Made by a program: the position numbers and the translations under genes. A DNA stretch of 64,000 bases from Mariniflexile gromovii (GTDB lineage Bacteria; Bacteroidota; Bacteroidia; Flavobacteriales; Flavobacteriaceae): contig NZ_JAGJCB010000012.1 in the NCBI RefSeq assembly GCF_017814435.1, positions 1 through 64,000 on the forward strand, read 5' to 3'. Shown here piece by piece: positions 34,601 to 43,056 of the stretch (the stretch's first letter is position 1; each line of letters opens with the position of its first letter). The notes under the pieces were generated by a model. It saw nothing but the letters and a program-made list of their open reading frames with translations. It made no database searches and had not been told where the DNA came from.

Positions 34601-35928
34601 TCTAATTTATTATAATCAGATCCTTCTCTAACCACAGAAGATAAGGAACCAAAACCTTGTTGTGCCGTTGCAACATCTCTTATCTGATTTGTTAAAACAG
34701 ACCCAGATCCAATGGAAGTTGGATCGAAATCATTATTCTTATTATCAGGTAAAGCGTTAGCAGTGTTAATAAACCCACTTGGAACGGGGTCTAATAATAA
34801 ATTATCATTGTCTGGATTTGAAGGATCATAAAAAGACTCACCTAAATCTTGAAGCGCCACCACATTTCTAACATTATCGGTTTTATTGCTTCTGTTTGTA
34901 ATCCAAACTTCAATTCTGGTTATTTGTAAGCCTTTGTTATTTATGTATGGGTAGCTTTGTAAAGCTGTATCATAAGTATCCCTAAAATACTGTGCTAGGA
35001 AAAAGTGTCTGTTTTCATCATATTCTCTAATAAACAACTCAAATTCTTCCAAAGTACCGCCGCCTTGCGCCACTACGGTATTGGCTTGTGATTTTTGTTC
35101 AGAAAACACACCTGTAACTGTGGTTTTTCCAAACTGCAACTGCGCTTTTACACCAAATAAACTTTGTGCCCCTGTAATAAGCGAGCTGTTTAAAGGCATG
35201 CTTACGTTACCAACTTCTATTTTTTGAATAATGTCATCTTCGGTTGGGGTATATTCTAATTTAATGAGGTTTTGAAAATCGAATGTAGATTGTGTATCGT
35301 AATTGGCCGTTACTTGAAGACGGGTTCCTACTTTACCCAATAAACTCAAACTGATACGTTGATCGAAATCGAATGTGAAATTACTTCGGTTTCGTGGTGA
35401 AAATGTTGGATTATCTTGTTTTGAAAAAAGAACCCCTAAATCCATTTCTACCGAACCTTGCGGCACCACTTCAATGGTATTGCTTCCAAAAATAGATTCA
35501 AAAAAATCTGATTTCACATAAAACTCTGGCAATAGATTTTTTTGAGCATCGTCAGAGCCTTCCTTTTTTCCATCAAAAGCACTTATTTTTTCTTTATAAT
35601 ATTCTTTAACACTTTCTCTAGCTACTAAAGCATAATACTCTTTTGGTGTTAAAATAACCGGATAGTTGATGTTAAAACTGCCTATTTTTTCGGTATAAAT
35701 ATAACGATCGGTTATAGGGTCATAAGTGTATTTTGATTCAATACTGTTAGGATTTGGTGTTTTAATGCTTCCTAAATTAAACCCCGTTTTAACCGAATCT
35801 TGAGCAGTAGGTTGCTGAGACCAGGCTGCAAGAGAAAACAAAAATACAAGAACTAAAAATGTGCTTCGACTGCGCTTAGCATGACATTTTTTAATGGATT
35901 TATAAAAATTAAGGTTGGCTATATTCAA
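28621..35928 (-). CDS. sprA: SprA, type IX secretion system outer membrane translocon
   Basis: This 2435-residue protein matches SprA/Sov in size and sequence pattern (NPNSIESKYTYDPITDRYIYTE near the N-terminus, aromatic TIRYNFGN end). SprA forms a very large single-chain outer membrane barrel through which T9SS cargo is exported, here presumably including the adhesin at 44046-48725. The signal peptide core is TFLVLVFLFSLAAWSQ. No ATG exists in frame near the N-terminus: the first usable codon is TTG at 35928, six bases after the ruvA stop. Residues 15-23 (CHAKRSRST) are encoded by a dispersed palindromic repeat (35863-35886), so the positively charged n-region of the signal peptide derives from a repeat. 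Translational coupling with ruvA is likely. Confidence 0.95.
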   Translation of the reverse strand: MNIANLNFYKSIKKCHAKRSRSTFLVLVFLFSLAAWSQQPTAQDSVKTGFNLGSIKTPNPNSIESKYTYDPITDRYIYTEKIGSFNINYPVILTPKEYYALVARESVKEYYKEKISAFDGKKEGSDDAQKNLLPEFYVKSDFFESIFGSNTIEVVPQGSVEMDLGVLFSKQDNPTFSPRNRSNFTFDFDQRISLSLLGKVGTRLQVTANYDTQSTFDFQNLIKLEYTPTEDDIIQKIEVGNVSMPLNSSLITGAQSLFGVKAQLQFGKTTVTGVFSEQKSQANTVVAQGGGTLEEFELFIREYDENRHFFLAQYFRDTYDTALQSYPYINNKGLQITRIEVWITNRSNKTDNVRNVVALQDLGESFYDPSNPDNDNLLLDPVPSGFINTANALPDNKNNDFDPTSIGSGSVLTNQIRDVATAQQGFGSLSSVVREGSDYNKLENARKLINGQEYTLNTQLGYISLNQRLNNDEVLAVAFQYTLGGKVYQVGEFANDGVDATNVTTNTSGQVTDVVNSNLVVKMLKSSITNVNQPIWDLMMKNIYDTGAYNLSSEDFKLNIFYNEASPLNYIKPVGSTAFPTPGPNQDPLEETPLLRVFSLDKLNFNNDPQTKGDGFFDYVEGITVISQSGKIIFPSAEPFGEYLFNKLALGGSEDYNNGITYNENQAKYVYDVLYKSTKTAALEAVEKNKFKLKGRYKSSGSDGISIGAFNVPQGSVTVTAGGRVLVEGIDYTVNYQLGRVQILDEALKASNTPIEISTENNAVFGQQTRRFTGVNVEHKFNENFVLGATLLNLNERPITQKANYGTEPINNTIFGFNGNYSTKVPFLTRLANKLPNIDTDVESNLSLRGEFAYLAPGSPKGTNLNGEATSYVDDFEGTQNSIDLKSQQSWFLSSRPIELGKTYPGFPTEDENGIQNGFGRAMLNWYTIDPIFYTSQRPNGISDNDMSSLYTSRVFIKELFPDRDLVQGQNTVLNTLDLAYYPTERGPYNFDTAAANDVINNPIDSWAGITRQLTSTDFEQQNVEYIEFWLQDPFQENPSNPGGKLVFNLGNISEDIIKDGRKLYENGLPKDGNKALLTPTAWGTVVPQNQSLVYAFDTTGQERTNQDVGYDGYNDAEEKEFTASMPGGFNTLPDPAKDNYAYFLNAEGNIFDRYKKYNGVEGNTPDTFTDTNRGANTQPDVEDVNRDNTMNTIDSYYEYELPLTRQNLPLTSTEFDNLSASNNPLKEYIVDFKSQTRTLPNGDTPNVRWYLFRIPVEGSLRKPVGGINDLRSVRFARLFLKEFTQPTVFRFGTLDLVRSEWRRYTQTLEVDKDDPSDDNTEFSVGVIGTLENDGSYERPPGIDPEELYNNNTVVQQNEQSLLVNVCNLESQDSRGVYKNIDLDMRQYKRMRMFMHLEADGAGIPSSNTVVGFIRMGNDLTENYYQIELPLKISESRTRDGLWPEENEIDLPIEILGQIKALEIANPTLPSEKQKFYNVVDGVLDNAVVDEFSEHIPGQHRVTIKGNPNFGDIRTLMVGVKNGIPNNANDAPPPASPVCAEVWFNELRLSDMDNEGGWAAVVSLDTNIADFMNISATGRQSTSGFGTLEQGPSQRSLEDVKQYDVVTNINVGQLLPKKWGVQVPFNYGQSEELITPKYDAYYEDLTLQSRLDAAETTADRNRIKEQSEDYTKRQSINFIGVRKNRTTDAKPRFYDVENLTVNYSYNKVEHRDFEIENSLNQTVRAGANYAFNFNPIKIEPFKKNDSLFTGKYWKILKDFNVNLLPSSFTLNSDFNRQFNKQKYREVELGDGNIGIEELIRRNYTFDFQYTINYNLTESLSFNFTAANNNIVRNYFKDNIINGEQDETLNVWDGFFDFGDPNRQSQNLGVTYQIPINKIPTFSFLNATYQYSGNFQWQKGSDLYGELELDGNIYDLGNTIQNANTHNINTTMDMNRLYRYIGLVKKPISRARPRTTPPGSVPGANQNKTNQSQVSSQSTTKLLNAGIDILTSIKRIQFNYSENNGIYLPGYLQTPGFIGTLKPTTGFTFGSQSDIRDLAARRGWLTVFPDFNEQYTTTNTKQMDVSASLEPVKDLKIDLVGNRTYYENYSENYNVTNGVYNSLTPNTFGNFNISTILIKTAFSNSDESTSGAFNDFRANRLIIAQRLAQEKGVDLNDVDDDGYPKGFGKNSQAVLLPAFLAAYSGQDASKVKTSAFRNVPIPNWDLKYTGFMKFAWFKKNFKRFSLTHGYRSTYTINQFQTNLDYIEPDFNEAYDDQPSEVLNQSGNYKNQSLYSNINLTEMFSPLVRIDFEMNNSVKILTEIKKDRLLSLSFDNNLMTEVQGMEYVLGLGYRIKDLRINSNLAGPSKRIVSDLNMKADISVRDNKTIIRYLDLENNQVTSGQTIWGLKYTADYAFSKNLTGIFYFDYTFSEYAISTAFPQTTIRSGFTIRYNFGN
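35863..35886. repeat. Dispersed repeat lying inside the sprA signal peptide
   Basis: GCTTCGACTGCGC and TTAGCATGACA match the family of elements at 1735, 1828 and 9351 (GCTTCGAC..GCTCAGCGTGACA), which elsewhere in this window are intergenic. Here it is read in frame as part of SprA. Confidence 0.75.
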
Positions 35929-35934
35929 AATCTA

Positions 35935-36516
35935 TTATAAATTTTTTAAAGCTTGTTTAATAATGGTTTCCACATTGGCATCTGGTTGCGCCGAAACAAT
36001 TTTTTCCACAACACGCTCTGCTTGTTTTCTAACAAAACCAAGCACTTCTAAAGCAGATAACGCTTCATCTTTATTGGTATTGCCTTTGGAAACAGAAACT
36101 TCATCAATATCATAAATCTTTAAGACTTTATCTTTCAAATCTATAATAACGCGTTGCGCCGTTTTTGCACCAATGCCTTTTATACCTTGTATTAAAGCAA
36201 CATCGCTACTTGCAATGCCTTCTATAACTTGTTTTGGGGTTAATGAAGACAACATAGTACGCGCAATACTTGCACCAATACCACTAACTGATATTAATAA
36301 TCTGAAAATTTCGCGTTCGGCCAAGGATGAAAAACCATAAAGTGTATGAGAATCTTCCTTTACTTGAAGGTGTGTGAATAGTTTTAAATGTTCACCATCG
36401 GGAATTTGTGAATAGGTATGCAATGAAATATTTAAAACATAACCGACACCGTTACAATCTATAACAACATCGGTCGGGTTTTTCTCTACAAGTTTTCCTT
36501 GAATATGTGTAATCAT
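35935..36516 (-). CDS. ruvA: Holliday junction branch migration protein RuvA
   Basis: This 193-residue protein has the three RuvA domains: an N-terminal OB fold (MITHIQGKLVEKNPTDVVID), a middle region with two helix-hairpin-helix motifs (LISVSGIGASIA and LIQGIKGIGAKTAQRV), and a small C-terminal RuvB-binding domain (from about 145). RuvA tetramers hold the Holliday junction for RuvB. RuvB is encoded about 3.4 kb upstream on the same strand. A -7 element precedes it at 36539-36546. Confidence 0.96.
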   Translation of the reverse strand: MITHIQGKLVEKNPTDVVIDCNGVGYVLNISLHTYSQIPDGEHLKLFTHLQVKEDSHTLYGFSSLAEREIFRLLISVSGIGASIARTMLSSLTPKQVIEGIASSDVALIQGIKGIGAKTAQRVIIDLKDKVLKIYDIDEVSVSKGNTNKDEALSALEVLGFVRKQAERVVEKIVSAQPDANVETIIKQALKNL

Positions 36517-36538
36517 TTATAGCAATTCGTTAATCGAC

Positions 36539-36546
36539 CAAATGTA
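36539..36546 (-). promoter_or_regulatory. Putative -7 element for ruvA-sprA
   Basis: The leftward strand reads TACATTTG, 22 bases before the ruvA ATG. A TTG lies upstream but at 13 bases rather than 19-21, so only the -7 box is convincing. Confidence 0.42.
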
Positions 36547-36567
36547 ATAAATTTATTCTCAACAGAA

Positions 36568-38868
36568 TTACTTAGCGTTTTGCTTTTCCAATTCCAACTT
36601 TTCCTTTTGCTGTGCATCAATCACAGCAATAGCAGTCATATTTACAATCTCATCTACATTGGCACCTAATTGAAGAATGTGTACAGGTTTGCGCATGCCC
36701 ATCATGATGGGTCCAATAGATACTGCTTCGTTTAATTCTTTCAATAATTTATAGGTGATGTTTGCCGAATCTAAATTTGGAAAAATTAACGTATTCACTT
36801 TTTTACCAACTAATTTTGAAAACGGGAATTTTTCTTGAAGCATTTCAGCATTTAGAGCAAAATCGGTTTGTAATTCACCATCTACAACCATATTAGGATA
36901 ATATCGGTGTAAGTGTGCTACGGCATCACGAACTTTTGAAGCATTTTCGTTTGAAGAAGACCCAAAGTTTGAATATGAAATCATAGCCATTACCGGATCC
37001 ATACCGAACATTTTAACCACTTGCGAGGTCATTTGTGCGATTTTGGTAAGCTCTCTAGCTGAAGGATTGATGTTTATAGAGGTGTCACTTAAAAACATAG
37101 GTCCACGCTTCGTCATCATAACATTAGTTGTGGCAATACGCGACGTCCCTTTTGCCATACCAATAAGCTCTAACATTGGTTTTACAACCGAGGGATAATT
37201 TCTGGAATATCCTGAAATTAGGGCATCTGCATCACCTTCATTCACCATCATTGCAGCGAAATAGTTACGCTCACGCATTAAACGTTGTGCTGAGTAATAG
37301 GTAACTCCACGACGTTTACGTTGTTCCCAATATACTTTGGCGTATTTGTTTTTACGTTCGTCCTCTTCTTCGGTTTTAGGATCAATTATAAGAACATCTT
37401 CAGCATCAAATTCAACTTCCGCCATTAATGCTTTTATGGTTTCAGCTCTACCTAATAAAATAGGAATGGCAATACCTTCTTCATAAACTATTTGTGCAGC
37501 TTTTATAACCGCCAATTGGTCTGCTTCGGCAAAAACAACACGTTTTGGATCTGATTTTGCACGGTTAAACAACAATCTAATCAGTTTATTATCGTTCCCC
37601 AAGCGTTCTCTTAATTCATCTTTGTATTTTTCCCAATCAAGAATGGGTTCTTTGGCAACACCGCTTTCCATTGCTGCTTTTGCAACTGCAGGAGGTATTT
37701 CGGCAATTAAACGTGGGTCGAATGGTTTTGGTATGATGTATTCTTTACCAAATGTTAATCGGGTTTCACCGTATGCAATGTTAACTTGTTCTGGCACCGA
37801 TTCTTTAGCTAATCTTGCCAAAGCATGTACAGCCGCCATTTTCATTTCCTCGTTAATTTTGGAAGCACGTACATCTAATGCACCACGGAATATAAATGGA
37901 AACCCTAATACATTGTTAACTTGATTAGGGTGGTCTGAACGACCTGTTGCCATGATGATATCCTTACGGGTTTTTATAGCTAAATCGTATTTAATTTCTG
38001 GGTGGGGGTTAGCCATGGCAAATACAATAGGGTTTTTTGCCATTGACAACAACATCTCTGGAGATACGATATTTGCCATAGATAGCCCAATAAACACATC
38101 GGCGTCTACCATAGCCTCATCAAGCGTATCTATTTTTCGGTGAGTGGCGTATTCGGCTTTTTCAGATGATAAATTTTCTCTATCATCCCTTATAACGCCT
38201 TTACTGTCCAGCATCACCATATTTTCACGTTTGGCACCACATGCTTGGTATAAACGGGAACAAGAAATGGCCGCTGCACCAGCGCCGCTTATTACAATTT
38301 TTACTTCATCTAATTTCTTTTTGGCAATTTCAACCGCATTAATTAATGCAGCTGCCGATATGATGGCTGTACCATGTTGGTCGTCATGCATTACGGGAAT
38401 ATCCAATTCCTCCTTCAAACGTCTTTCAATTTCAAACGCTTCAGGTGCTTTAATATCTTCTAAATTGATACCTCCAAAAGTAGGGGCTATATTTTTTACG
38501 GTTGCGATAAATTCATCAACATTTTCGGTATCAACCTCAATGTCAAATACATCAATATCTGCAAAAATTTTGAACAACAAGCCTTTACCTTCCATAACAG
38601 GTTTCCCTGCCAATGCACCAATATTCCCTAAACCTAAAACAGCCGTACCGTTTGATATTACGGCAACCAAATTACCTTTGGCCGTATATTTATAGGCGTT
38701 GTTTTTATCTTTTTCAATCTCCAAACACGGTTCGGCAACGCCTGGTGAATAGGCTAAAGATAAATCGCGTTGTGTTGAATATTTTTTGGTTGGGACTACT
38801 TTTATTTTACCAGGAGTTGGTTTTGCGTGGTATATAAGGGCCTCTCTTCGTTTACTTTCTTCGCTCAT
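36568..38868 (-). CDS. maeB: NADP-dependent malic enzyme with C-terminal phosphotransacetylase-like domain
   Basis: This 766-residue protein has the MaeB architecture: an N-terminal malic enzyme (about 1-420; SLAYSPGVAEPC, NGTAVLGLGNIG, VMHDDQHGTAII, VVISGAGAAAISC nucleotide loop) and a C-terminal phosphotransacetylase-like domain (about 435-755; VFAEADQ, ALISGYSRNYPSVVKPMLE). It oxidatively decarboxylates malate to pyruvate, making NADPH. The C-terminal part is regulatory in characterised members and usually lacks transacetylase activity. It lies in the ruvB-queG-maeB-ruvA-sprA block and has its own -7 box. Confidence 0.94.
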   Translation of the reverse strand: MSEESKRREALIYHAKPTPGKIKVVPTKKYSTQRDLSLAYSPGVAEPCLEIEKDKNNAYKYTAKGNLVAVISNGTAVLGLGNIGALAGKPVMEGKGLLFKIFADIDVFDIEVDTENVDEFIATVKNIAPTFGGINLEDIKAPEAFEIERRLKEELDIPVMHDDQHGTAIISAAALINAVEIAKKKLDEVKIVISGAGAAAISCSRLYQACGAKRENMVMLDSKGVIRDDRENLSSEKAEYATHRKIDTLDEAMVDADVFIGLSMANIVSPEMLLSMAKNPIVFAMANPHPEIKYDLAIKTRKDIIMATGRSDHPNQVNNVLGFPFIFRGALDVRASKINEEMKMAAVHALARLAKESVPEQVNIAYGETRLTFGKEYIIPKPFDPRLIAEIPPAVAKAAMESGVAKEPILDWEKYKDELRERLGNDNKLIRLLFNRAKSDPKRVVFAEADQLAVIKAAQIVYEEGIAIPILLGRAETIKALMAEVEFDAEDVLIIDPKTEEEDERKNKYAKVYWEQRKRRGVTYYSAQRLMRERNYFAAMMVNEGDADALISGYSRNYPSVVKPMLELIGMAKGTSRIATTNVMMTKRGPMFLSDTSININPSARELTKIAQMTSQVVKMFGMDPVMAMISYSNFGSSSNENASKVRDAVAHLHRYYPNMVVDGELQTDFALNAEMLQEKFPFSKLVGKKVNTLIFPNLDSANITYKLLKELNEAVSIGPIMMGMRKPVHILQLGANVDEIVNMTAIAVIDAQQKEKLELEKQNAK

Positions 38869-38894
38869 AGGACTAAATTAGTTAACTAAACGAA

Positions 38895-38902
38895 CAAAGA
38901 TA
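38895..38902 (-). promoter_or_regulatory. Putative -7 element for maeB
   Basis: The leftward strand reads TATCTTTG (TAnnTTTG), 26 bases before the maeB ATG at 38868. No -33 match at standard spacing. Confidence 0.45.
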
Positions 38903-38924
38903 ATAATCCTATTTTATGAAAACC

Positions 38925-39890
38925 TTAATCTTTAAAAAAATTGATATTTCTTTTCAATCCCGAGAATTTAGTTCGTTTTACTGCGGAATTCTTAAATACT
39001 TTTTTGAAGGTGTCTTCAGTAATCTCTTCCCAATCTTTTTTGGTCATGGACAATAATTCGGGATGCGGATTAAATAATGGCTCATTATGTGCTTTCGAAA
39101 ATCGGTTCCATGGACAAACATCTTGACATACATCGCAACCAAACATCCAATCATCAAACTTACCTTTAAATTCGGTTGGGATGTTTTCTTTTAATTCGAT
39201 GGTGAAATAGGAAATACATTTGCTACCATCAACCACATAAGGTTCAGTGATGGCTTGTGTTGGACATGCATCTATACAAGCGGTACAGGTGCCGCAATGA
39301 TCGGTTGTTCTGGAGTCGTATTCCAATTCTAAATCGACAATTAATTCCGCAATAAAGTAAAACGAGCCCACTTGTTGGGTTAACAAATTGCTGTGTTTCC
39401 CTATCCAACCTAAACCAGATTTTGCTGCCCAGGCCTTATCTAGAACGGGCGCAGAATCTACAAAAGCACGTCCATGAACTTCGCCTACTTCATCTTGAAT
39501 AAACTGTAAAAGCGATTTTAGTTTATCTTTAATAACAAAATGATAGTCGGTTCCGTAAGCGTATTTTGATATTTTAAAACTGTTTTCGTTTTGAGATTCT
39601 TTCGGAAAATAATTTAATAGTAATGAAATAACCGATTTTGAACCATCTACCAATTTTGTGGGATCTAAACGTTTATCAAAATGGTTTTCCATGTACTGCA
39701 TTTGTCCATGCATGTTGTTGTTTAGCCATTTTTCCAATCGAGGTGCTTCTTCTTCTAAAAACTGAGCTTTACTGATGCCACAAGACAAAAAACCGAGGCG
39801 TTTGGCTTCGGTTTTTATGAGATAAGCCCTCTCTCTAGCTCTCTCCCCAAGGGAGAGAGAACTCAGACCGGTTTTACTCTTGCTATTCAT
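38925..39890 (-). CDS. queG: Epoxyqueuosine reductase QueG with repeat-derived N-terminal insertion
   Basis: This 321-residue cobalamin-dependent enzyme catalyses the last step of queuosine synthesis, reducing epoxyqueuosine in tRNA. Two 4Fe-4S motifs are present: [12 protein letters not shown] (with [10 protein letters not shown] ahead of it) and [13 protein letters not shown]. Residues 7-22 ([16 protein letters not shown]) come from a palindromic repeat inserted between MNSKSK and the conserved start of the protein ([20 protein letters not shown]). No other ATG lies between M1 and about residue 60, so the insertion must be translated. It lies between ruvB and maeB. Confidence 0.94.
   Translation of the reverse strand: MNSKSKTGLSSLSLGERARERAYLIKTEAKRLGFLSCGISKAQFLEEEAPRLEKWLNNNMHGQMQYMENHFDKRLDPTKLVDGSKSVISLLLNYFPKESQNENSFKISKYAYGTDYHFVIKDKLKSLLQFIQDEVGEVHGRAFVDSAPVLDKAWAAKSGLGWIGKHSNLLTQQVGSFYFIAELIVDLELEYDSRTTDHCGTCTACIDACPTQAITEPYVVDGSKCISYFTIELKENIPTEFKGKFDDWMFGCDVCQDVCPWNRFSKAHNEPLFNPHPELLSMTKKDWEEITEDTFKKVFKNSAVKRTKFSGLKRNINFFKD
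39825..39872. repeat. LGERARER-type palindromic repeat inside queG
   Basis: On the coding strand CTCTCTCCC and GGGGAGAGAG pair as a hairpin, followed by a further AGAGAGAGGGC. The peptide [11 protein letters not shown] is one often seen in spurious ORFs over such intergenic repeats; here it lies in a real gene. Confidence 0.72.
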
Positions 39891-39930
39891 GATAATGTTT
39901 CTTTTTGAACAATACTGGTAAAGCCTTGAA

Positions 39931-39956
39931 AGTCCCCTTTGGGGATTTAGGGGAAC
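39931..39956. repeat. GTCCCCTTTGGGGATTTAGGGG repeat overlapping the ruvB stop codon
   Basis: TCCCC, GGGGA and AGGGGAA segments form alternative hairpins. The ruvB stop codon (39947-39949) and the last two codons (Phe-Pro) lie inside it. Confidence 0.6.
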
Positions 39957-40972
39957 AACCCTCCCTGAATAGGCCCTTTAATTTTCCCTAAATGCCTATA
40001 AGCTAACTCAGTTACCTCACGACCACGAGGTGTTCGCATAATAAAACCTTGTTGGATTAAAAAGGGTTCATAAACCTCTTCAATAGTTTCGGCACTTTCG
40101 CTTACTGCAGTTGCCAAAGTTGTAATGCCGACGGGTCCACCTTTAAATTTATCGATAATGGTAGATAAAATTTTATTATCCATTTCATCTAAACCAAACG
40201 CATCTACATTTAATGCTTCCAATGCATATTTTGCGATTTTTATATCAATACTTCCGTTGCCTTTTATTTGGGCAAAATCGCGCACACGACGCAATAATGC
40301 ATTTGCAATTCGTGGAGTTCCTCGACTTCTTCCTGCAATTTCAATGGCTGCTTCCATAGAGATTGCCACATTTAAAATGGAGGAACTACGTTGCACTATG
40401 GTGGTTAAAAGCTCTGTATTATAATATTGCAACCTACTTTGAATACCAAAACGGGCACGCATGGGTGCGGTTAATAATCCGGAACGCGTGGTTGCGCCAA
40501 CAAGAGTAAATGGATTTAAATTGATTTGAACGGAACGCGCATTTGGCCCCGATTCAATCATGATATCAATCTTATAATCTTCCATGGCGGAATAGAGATA
40601 TTCTTCTACTATGGGACTTAATCTATGGATTTCATCTATGAATAACACATCACGTTCTTCAAGATTGGTCAACAATCCTGCTAAATCACCTGGTTTATCC
40701 AACACAGGACCTGAGGTTATTTTGATACCTACATTTAATTCATTGGCAAGAATATGAGCCAAGGTAGTTTTACCAAGTCCTGGAGGTCCATGAAATAAAG
40801 TATGATCTAATGCTTCATCACGTAAATTAGCCGCTTGAACAAAAATTTGAAGGTTCTCCAACACTTGGTCTTGACCTGTAAAATCTTCAAAAGATAAGGG
40901 TCTTAACTTTTTTTCGACATCTAATTCTTCTGGAGAAAAGTTTTCGTTTGTTGGGTCTAGGTTTTCGTTCAT
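39947..40972 (-). CDS. ruvB: Holliday junction branch migration helicase RuvB
   Basis: I start at the ATG at 40972, giving 341 residues, the usual RuvB length. The longer open frame to 41119 runs through a dispersed repeat (peptide VIPAKVGIY) and a terminator hairpin, so it is not coding. Motifs: [11 protein letters not shown] start, Walker [12 protein letters not shown], Walker B FIDEIHR, sensor GATTRSG, and a C-terminal winged helix with TPRGR. RuvB is the AAA+ motor that moves Holliday junctions with RuvA. The C-terminus GGLFP ends within a repeat. Confidence 0.96.
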   Translation of the reverse strand: MNENLDPTNENFSPEELDVEKKLRPLSFEDFTGQDQVLENLQIFVQAANLRDEALDHTLFHGPPGLGKTTLAHILANELNVGIKITSGPVLDKPGDLAGLLTNLEERDVLFIDEIHRLSPIVEEYLYSAMEDYKIDIMIESGPNARSVQINLNPFTLVGATTRSGLLTAPMRARFGIQSRLQYYNTELLTTIVQRSSSILNVAISMEAAIEIAGRSRGTPRIANALLRRVRDFAQIKGNGSIDIKIAKYALEALNVDAFGLDEMDNKILSTIIDKFKGGPVGITTLATAVSESAETIEEVYEPFLIQQGFIMRTPRGREVTELAYRHLGKIKGPIQGGLFP

Positions 40973-40978
40973 AGCAAC

Positions 40979-40996
40979 TTCCTGCGAAGGCAGGAA
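40979..40996. repeat. TTCCTGCGAAGGCAGGAA palindrome
   Basis: TTCCTG and CAGGAA pair around CGAAGG, 6 bases ahead of the ruvB start. It lies in the leader and could affect ribosome access. Confidence 0.6.
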
Positions 40997-41032
40997 CCTT
41001 ATTTTATTATGTATAAATCTTAAAAGATAGTA

Positions 41033-41057
41033 GATTCCCACCTTTGCGGGAATGACA
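41033..41057. repeat. GATTCCCACCTTTGCGGGAATGACA repeat
   Basis: CCCACCTTTGCGGG forms a hairpin, and the sequence is related to the copy at 28554-28576. It lies between the adhesin operon terminator and ruvB. Confidence 0.65.
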
Positions 41058-41085
41058 AAAAAACTATTCAAGCAAATATAAAGAA

Positions 41086-41114
41086 AAAGCCTTTCCAAAC
41101 TAAGGAAAGGCTTT
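41086..41114 (-). terminator. Terminator of the adhesin-PorP-OmpA operon
   Basis: AAAGCCTTTCC pairs with GGAAAGGCTTT around AAACTAA, followed on the leftward strand by a T-rich run, 30 bases past the OmpA-family stop. Confidence 0.75.
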
Positions 41115-41144
41115 CTCAAATTATATGGTTGGTTAGAATTGGGG

Positions 41145-43034
41145 TTAATTTAAAATTGTAAATTCACAACGACGGTTGATATCGTATTCTTCTTCTTTAC
41201 ATATACCTTCTTTAACACATTCGTTAAGTGGTTGCATTTCACCATAACCAATACTTTTCAATCGGTTTCTATCAATGCCTTGGCTTACCAAATATTCTAA
41301 AGTTGAAGCGGCGCGACGTTTAGATAAATCTAAATTATATTGGTCGTTACCACGCGCATCGGTATGTGCCGACACTTCTATTTCCATAGATGGGTATTTT
41401 TTCATTAAATCTACCAACACATTCAAAATAGTTGCAGCATCATTACGAATGTTAGATTTATCGAAATCAAAATAGATTTTTTCTAATTCTACCTGTACTT
41501 CACCTTTTTCATTTTGTTTTACACGTTCTTCAGCATCAGCAAATGATTCTAAAGTTAAATAAATATTATGCTGAATTTTGCCTTTGCTATCGGTTGAAAA
41601 CTCCACATCTTGTGGAATATACGCTTTACGTGTTCCTCTAACTTTATATTTTTTATTTGGTTCAATTTTGAATAAATAATCGGCTTTGGCACCAACAATG
41701 GAATCCTGAATCACATTTCCAGCATCGTCAAATAAACTTACTAAAGACCCTGGTAATATTTTTTTACTGTTTTTGTCTAGTACTATACCTTCAACCAAAT
41801 ATTTGGTTAAGATATTTTCTTCTCTTCCAAAACCATACAGTCTATCGAACCCGCTTCTGTTTGAAGACACAAATCCTTTATTGCTATTCTCTTTAATAAC
41901 ATAGGCAAAATCGTCTAAACTACTATTGATAGAGCTTCCTAAGTTTACAGGGGTATCGAAACTTCCGTTTACCAAGTTGCTTCTAAAAACATCCAATCCG
42001 CCATATCCTAAATGACCATCTGATGCGAAATACAATACACCTAAATCACTTATATATGGAAACTGTTCGCGGTGTTTGGTGTTCACTTTTGCACCTAAAT
42101 TTTCTGGCTCTCCGTAGGTGCCATCATCGTTAACAGCTACTTTATAGATATCAAAACCACCAATGGTTCCGGGCATATCACTAGCAAAATAGAGTGTTTT
42201 TCCATCTTTACTAATGGAAGGATGTTCACAGCTGTACTTCATAGAATTGAATGGTAATTCTTTAACATTTGTCCAGTTTCCATTTACCAATTCAGCTTTA
42301 AAAATTTGCACATGGGCAATACGATCTTCTTCAGTTTTAGCACGTGAATTATTAGTTCTATTAAAATACATAGTGTTTCCATCTTTACTGAACACTGCAT
42401 TGCTTTCGTGGGAATCCGTATTGATTTCATCTGAAAAAGGCATGACATTTTCTAGTTTTCCATCTGGTGTAAGGGTTCCTGAATACAAGTCTAAATATGG
42501 TAATTTGTTCCAAGAATAAGATGGGCTTTCGGAATTTCTGGTTGAAGCAAACACCACTTTATCATCGCCATAAAAAGACATACCAAAATCGCTATTAGTT
42601 CCAGTATCGCTTGTAATTTGCTCTAACTTAAATGTATGAGGCGTTGTTTTTTCAGTCAACTCCAAAAAAGCAGGGGTATTAATCCGTTGGTTGTAATATC
42701 TGCTTAAATGAACATCGGCTTCTTTATAATCTTTAACACCTTTTAAGGCTTGCGCGAACCTGAAATGGAATTCTATATCTATGGAATCTCCATAGCTAAC
42801 AAACAACTCCCTATAGGTTTTAATAGCCTTTTGAAGTTTAGTGTTATAGTAATAACTGTCTGCTAAGTTTTGAAGCACTTCTTGGGTACGATCTTTAGTT
42901 TCGTAAATTTCTGCAGCTTCAACATAGGCTCTCATTTCAAAAAGCTTATTGGCGCGTTTTACGTTTCCTTTTTGTGCTAGTGACATTCCACTAACTAGTA
43001 AAAGGCTTGCAAGTATGTATATATGTTTTTTCAT
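41145..43034 (-). CDS. OmpA-family protein with WD40-like repeats (T9SS/adhesin partner)
   Basis: This 629-residue protein has a signal peptide (about 1-20), TPR-like helices (about 25-125), WD40/PD40-like beta repeats (about 150-390; [34 protein letters not shown]), a carboxypeptidase-regulatory-like domain (about 405-490) and a C-terminal OmpA peptidoglycan-binding domain (about 515-629; [28 protein letters not shown]). Such proteins follow PorP/SprF and adhesin genes in flavobacteria and tether the outer membrane complex to peptidoglycan. The domain order resembles PorE. It is the third gene of a three-gene operon. Confidence 0.9.
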   Translation of the reverse strand: MKKHIYILASLLLVSGMSLAQKGNVKRANKLFEMRAYVEAAEIYETKDRTQEVLQNLADSYYYNTKLQKAIKTYRELFVSYGDSIDIEFHFRFAQALKGVKDYKEADVHLSRYYNQRINTPAFLELTEKTTPHTFKLEQITSDTGTNSDFGMSFYGDDKVVFASTRNSESPSYSWNKLPYLDLYSGTLTPDGKLENVMPFSDEINTDSHESNAVFSKDGNTMYFNRTNNSRAKTEEDRIAHVQIFKAELVNGNWTNVKELPFNSMKYSCEHPSISKDGKTLYFASDMPGTIGGFDIYKVAVNDDGTYGEPENLGAKVNTKHREQFPYISDLGVLYFASDGHLGYGGLDVFRSNLVNGSFDTPVNLGSSINSSLDDFAYVIKENSNKGFVSSNRSGFDRLYGFGREENILTKYLVEGIVLDKNSKKILPGSLVSLFDDAGNVIQDSIVGAKADYLFKIEPNKKYKVRGTRKAYIPQDVEFSTDSKGKIQHNIYLTLESFADAEERVKQNEKGEVQVELEKIYFDFDKSNIRNDAATILNVLVDLMKKYPSMEIEVSAHTDARGNDQYNLDLSKRRAASTLEYLVSQGIDRNRLKSIGYGEMQPLNECVKEGICKEEEYDINRRCEFTILN

Positions 43035-43056
43035 CTCTTTATAGTCTTAGTTAGGG

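Noticed and set aside
36568-38868. Malic enzyme as two fused genes by assembly error
   Set aside because: The malic enzyme plus phosphotransacetylase-like layout is the normal MaeB architecture.
40973-41119. N-terminal extension of RuvB by 49 residues
   Set aside because: The extension reads through a dispersed repeat (VIPAKVGIY) and the adhesin operon terminator; the ATG at 40972 gives the normal RuvB length.
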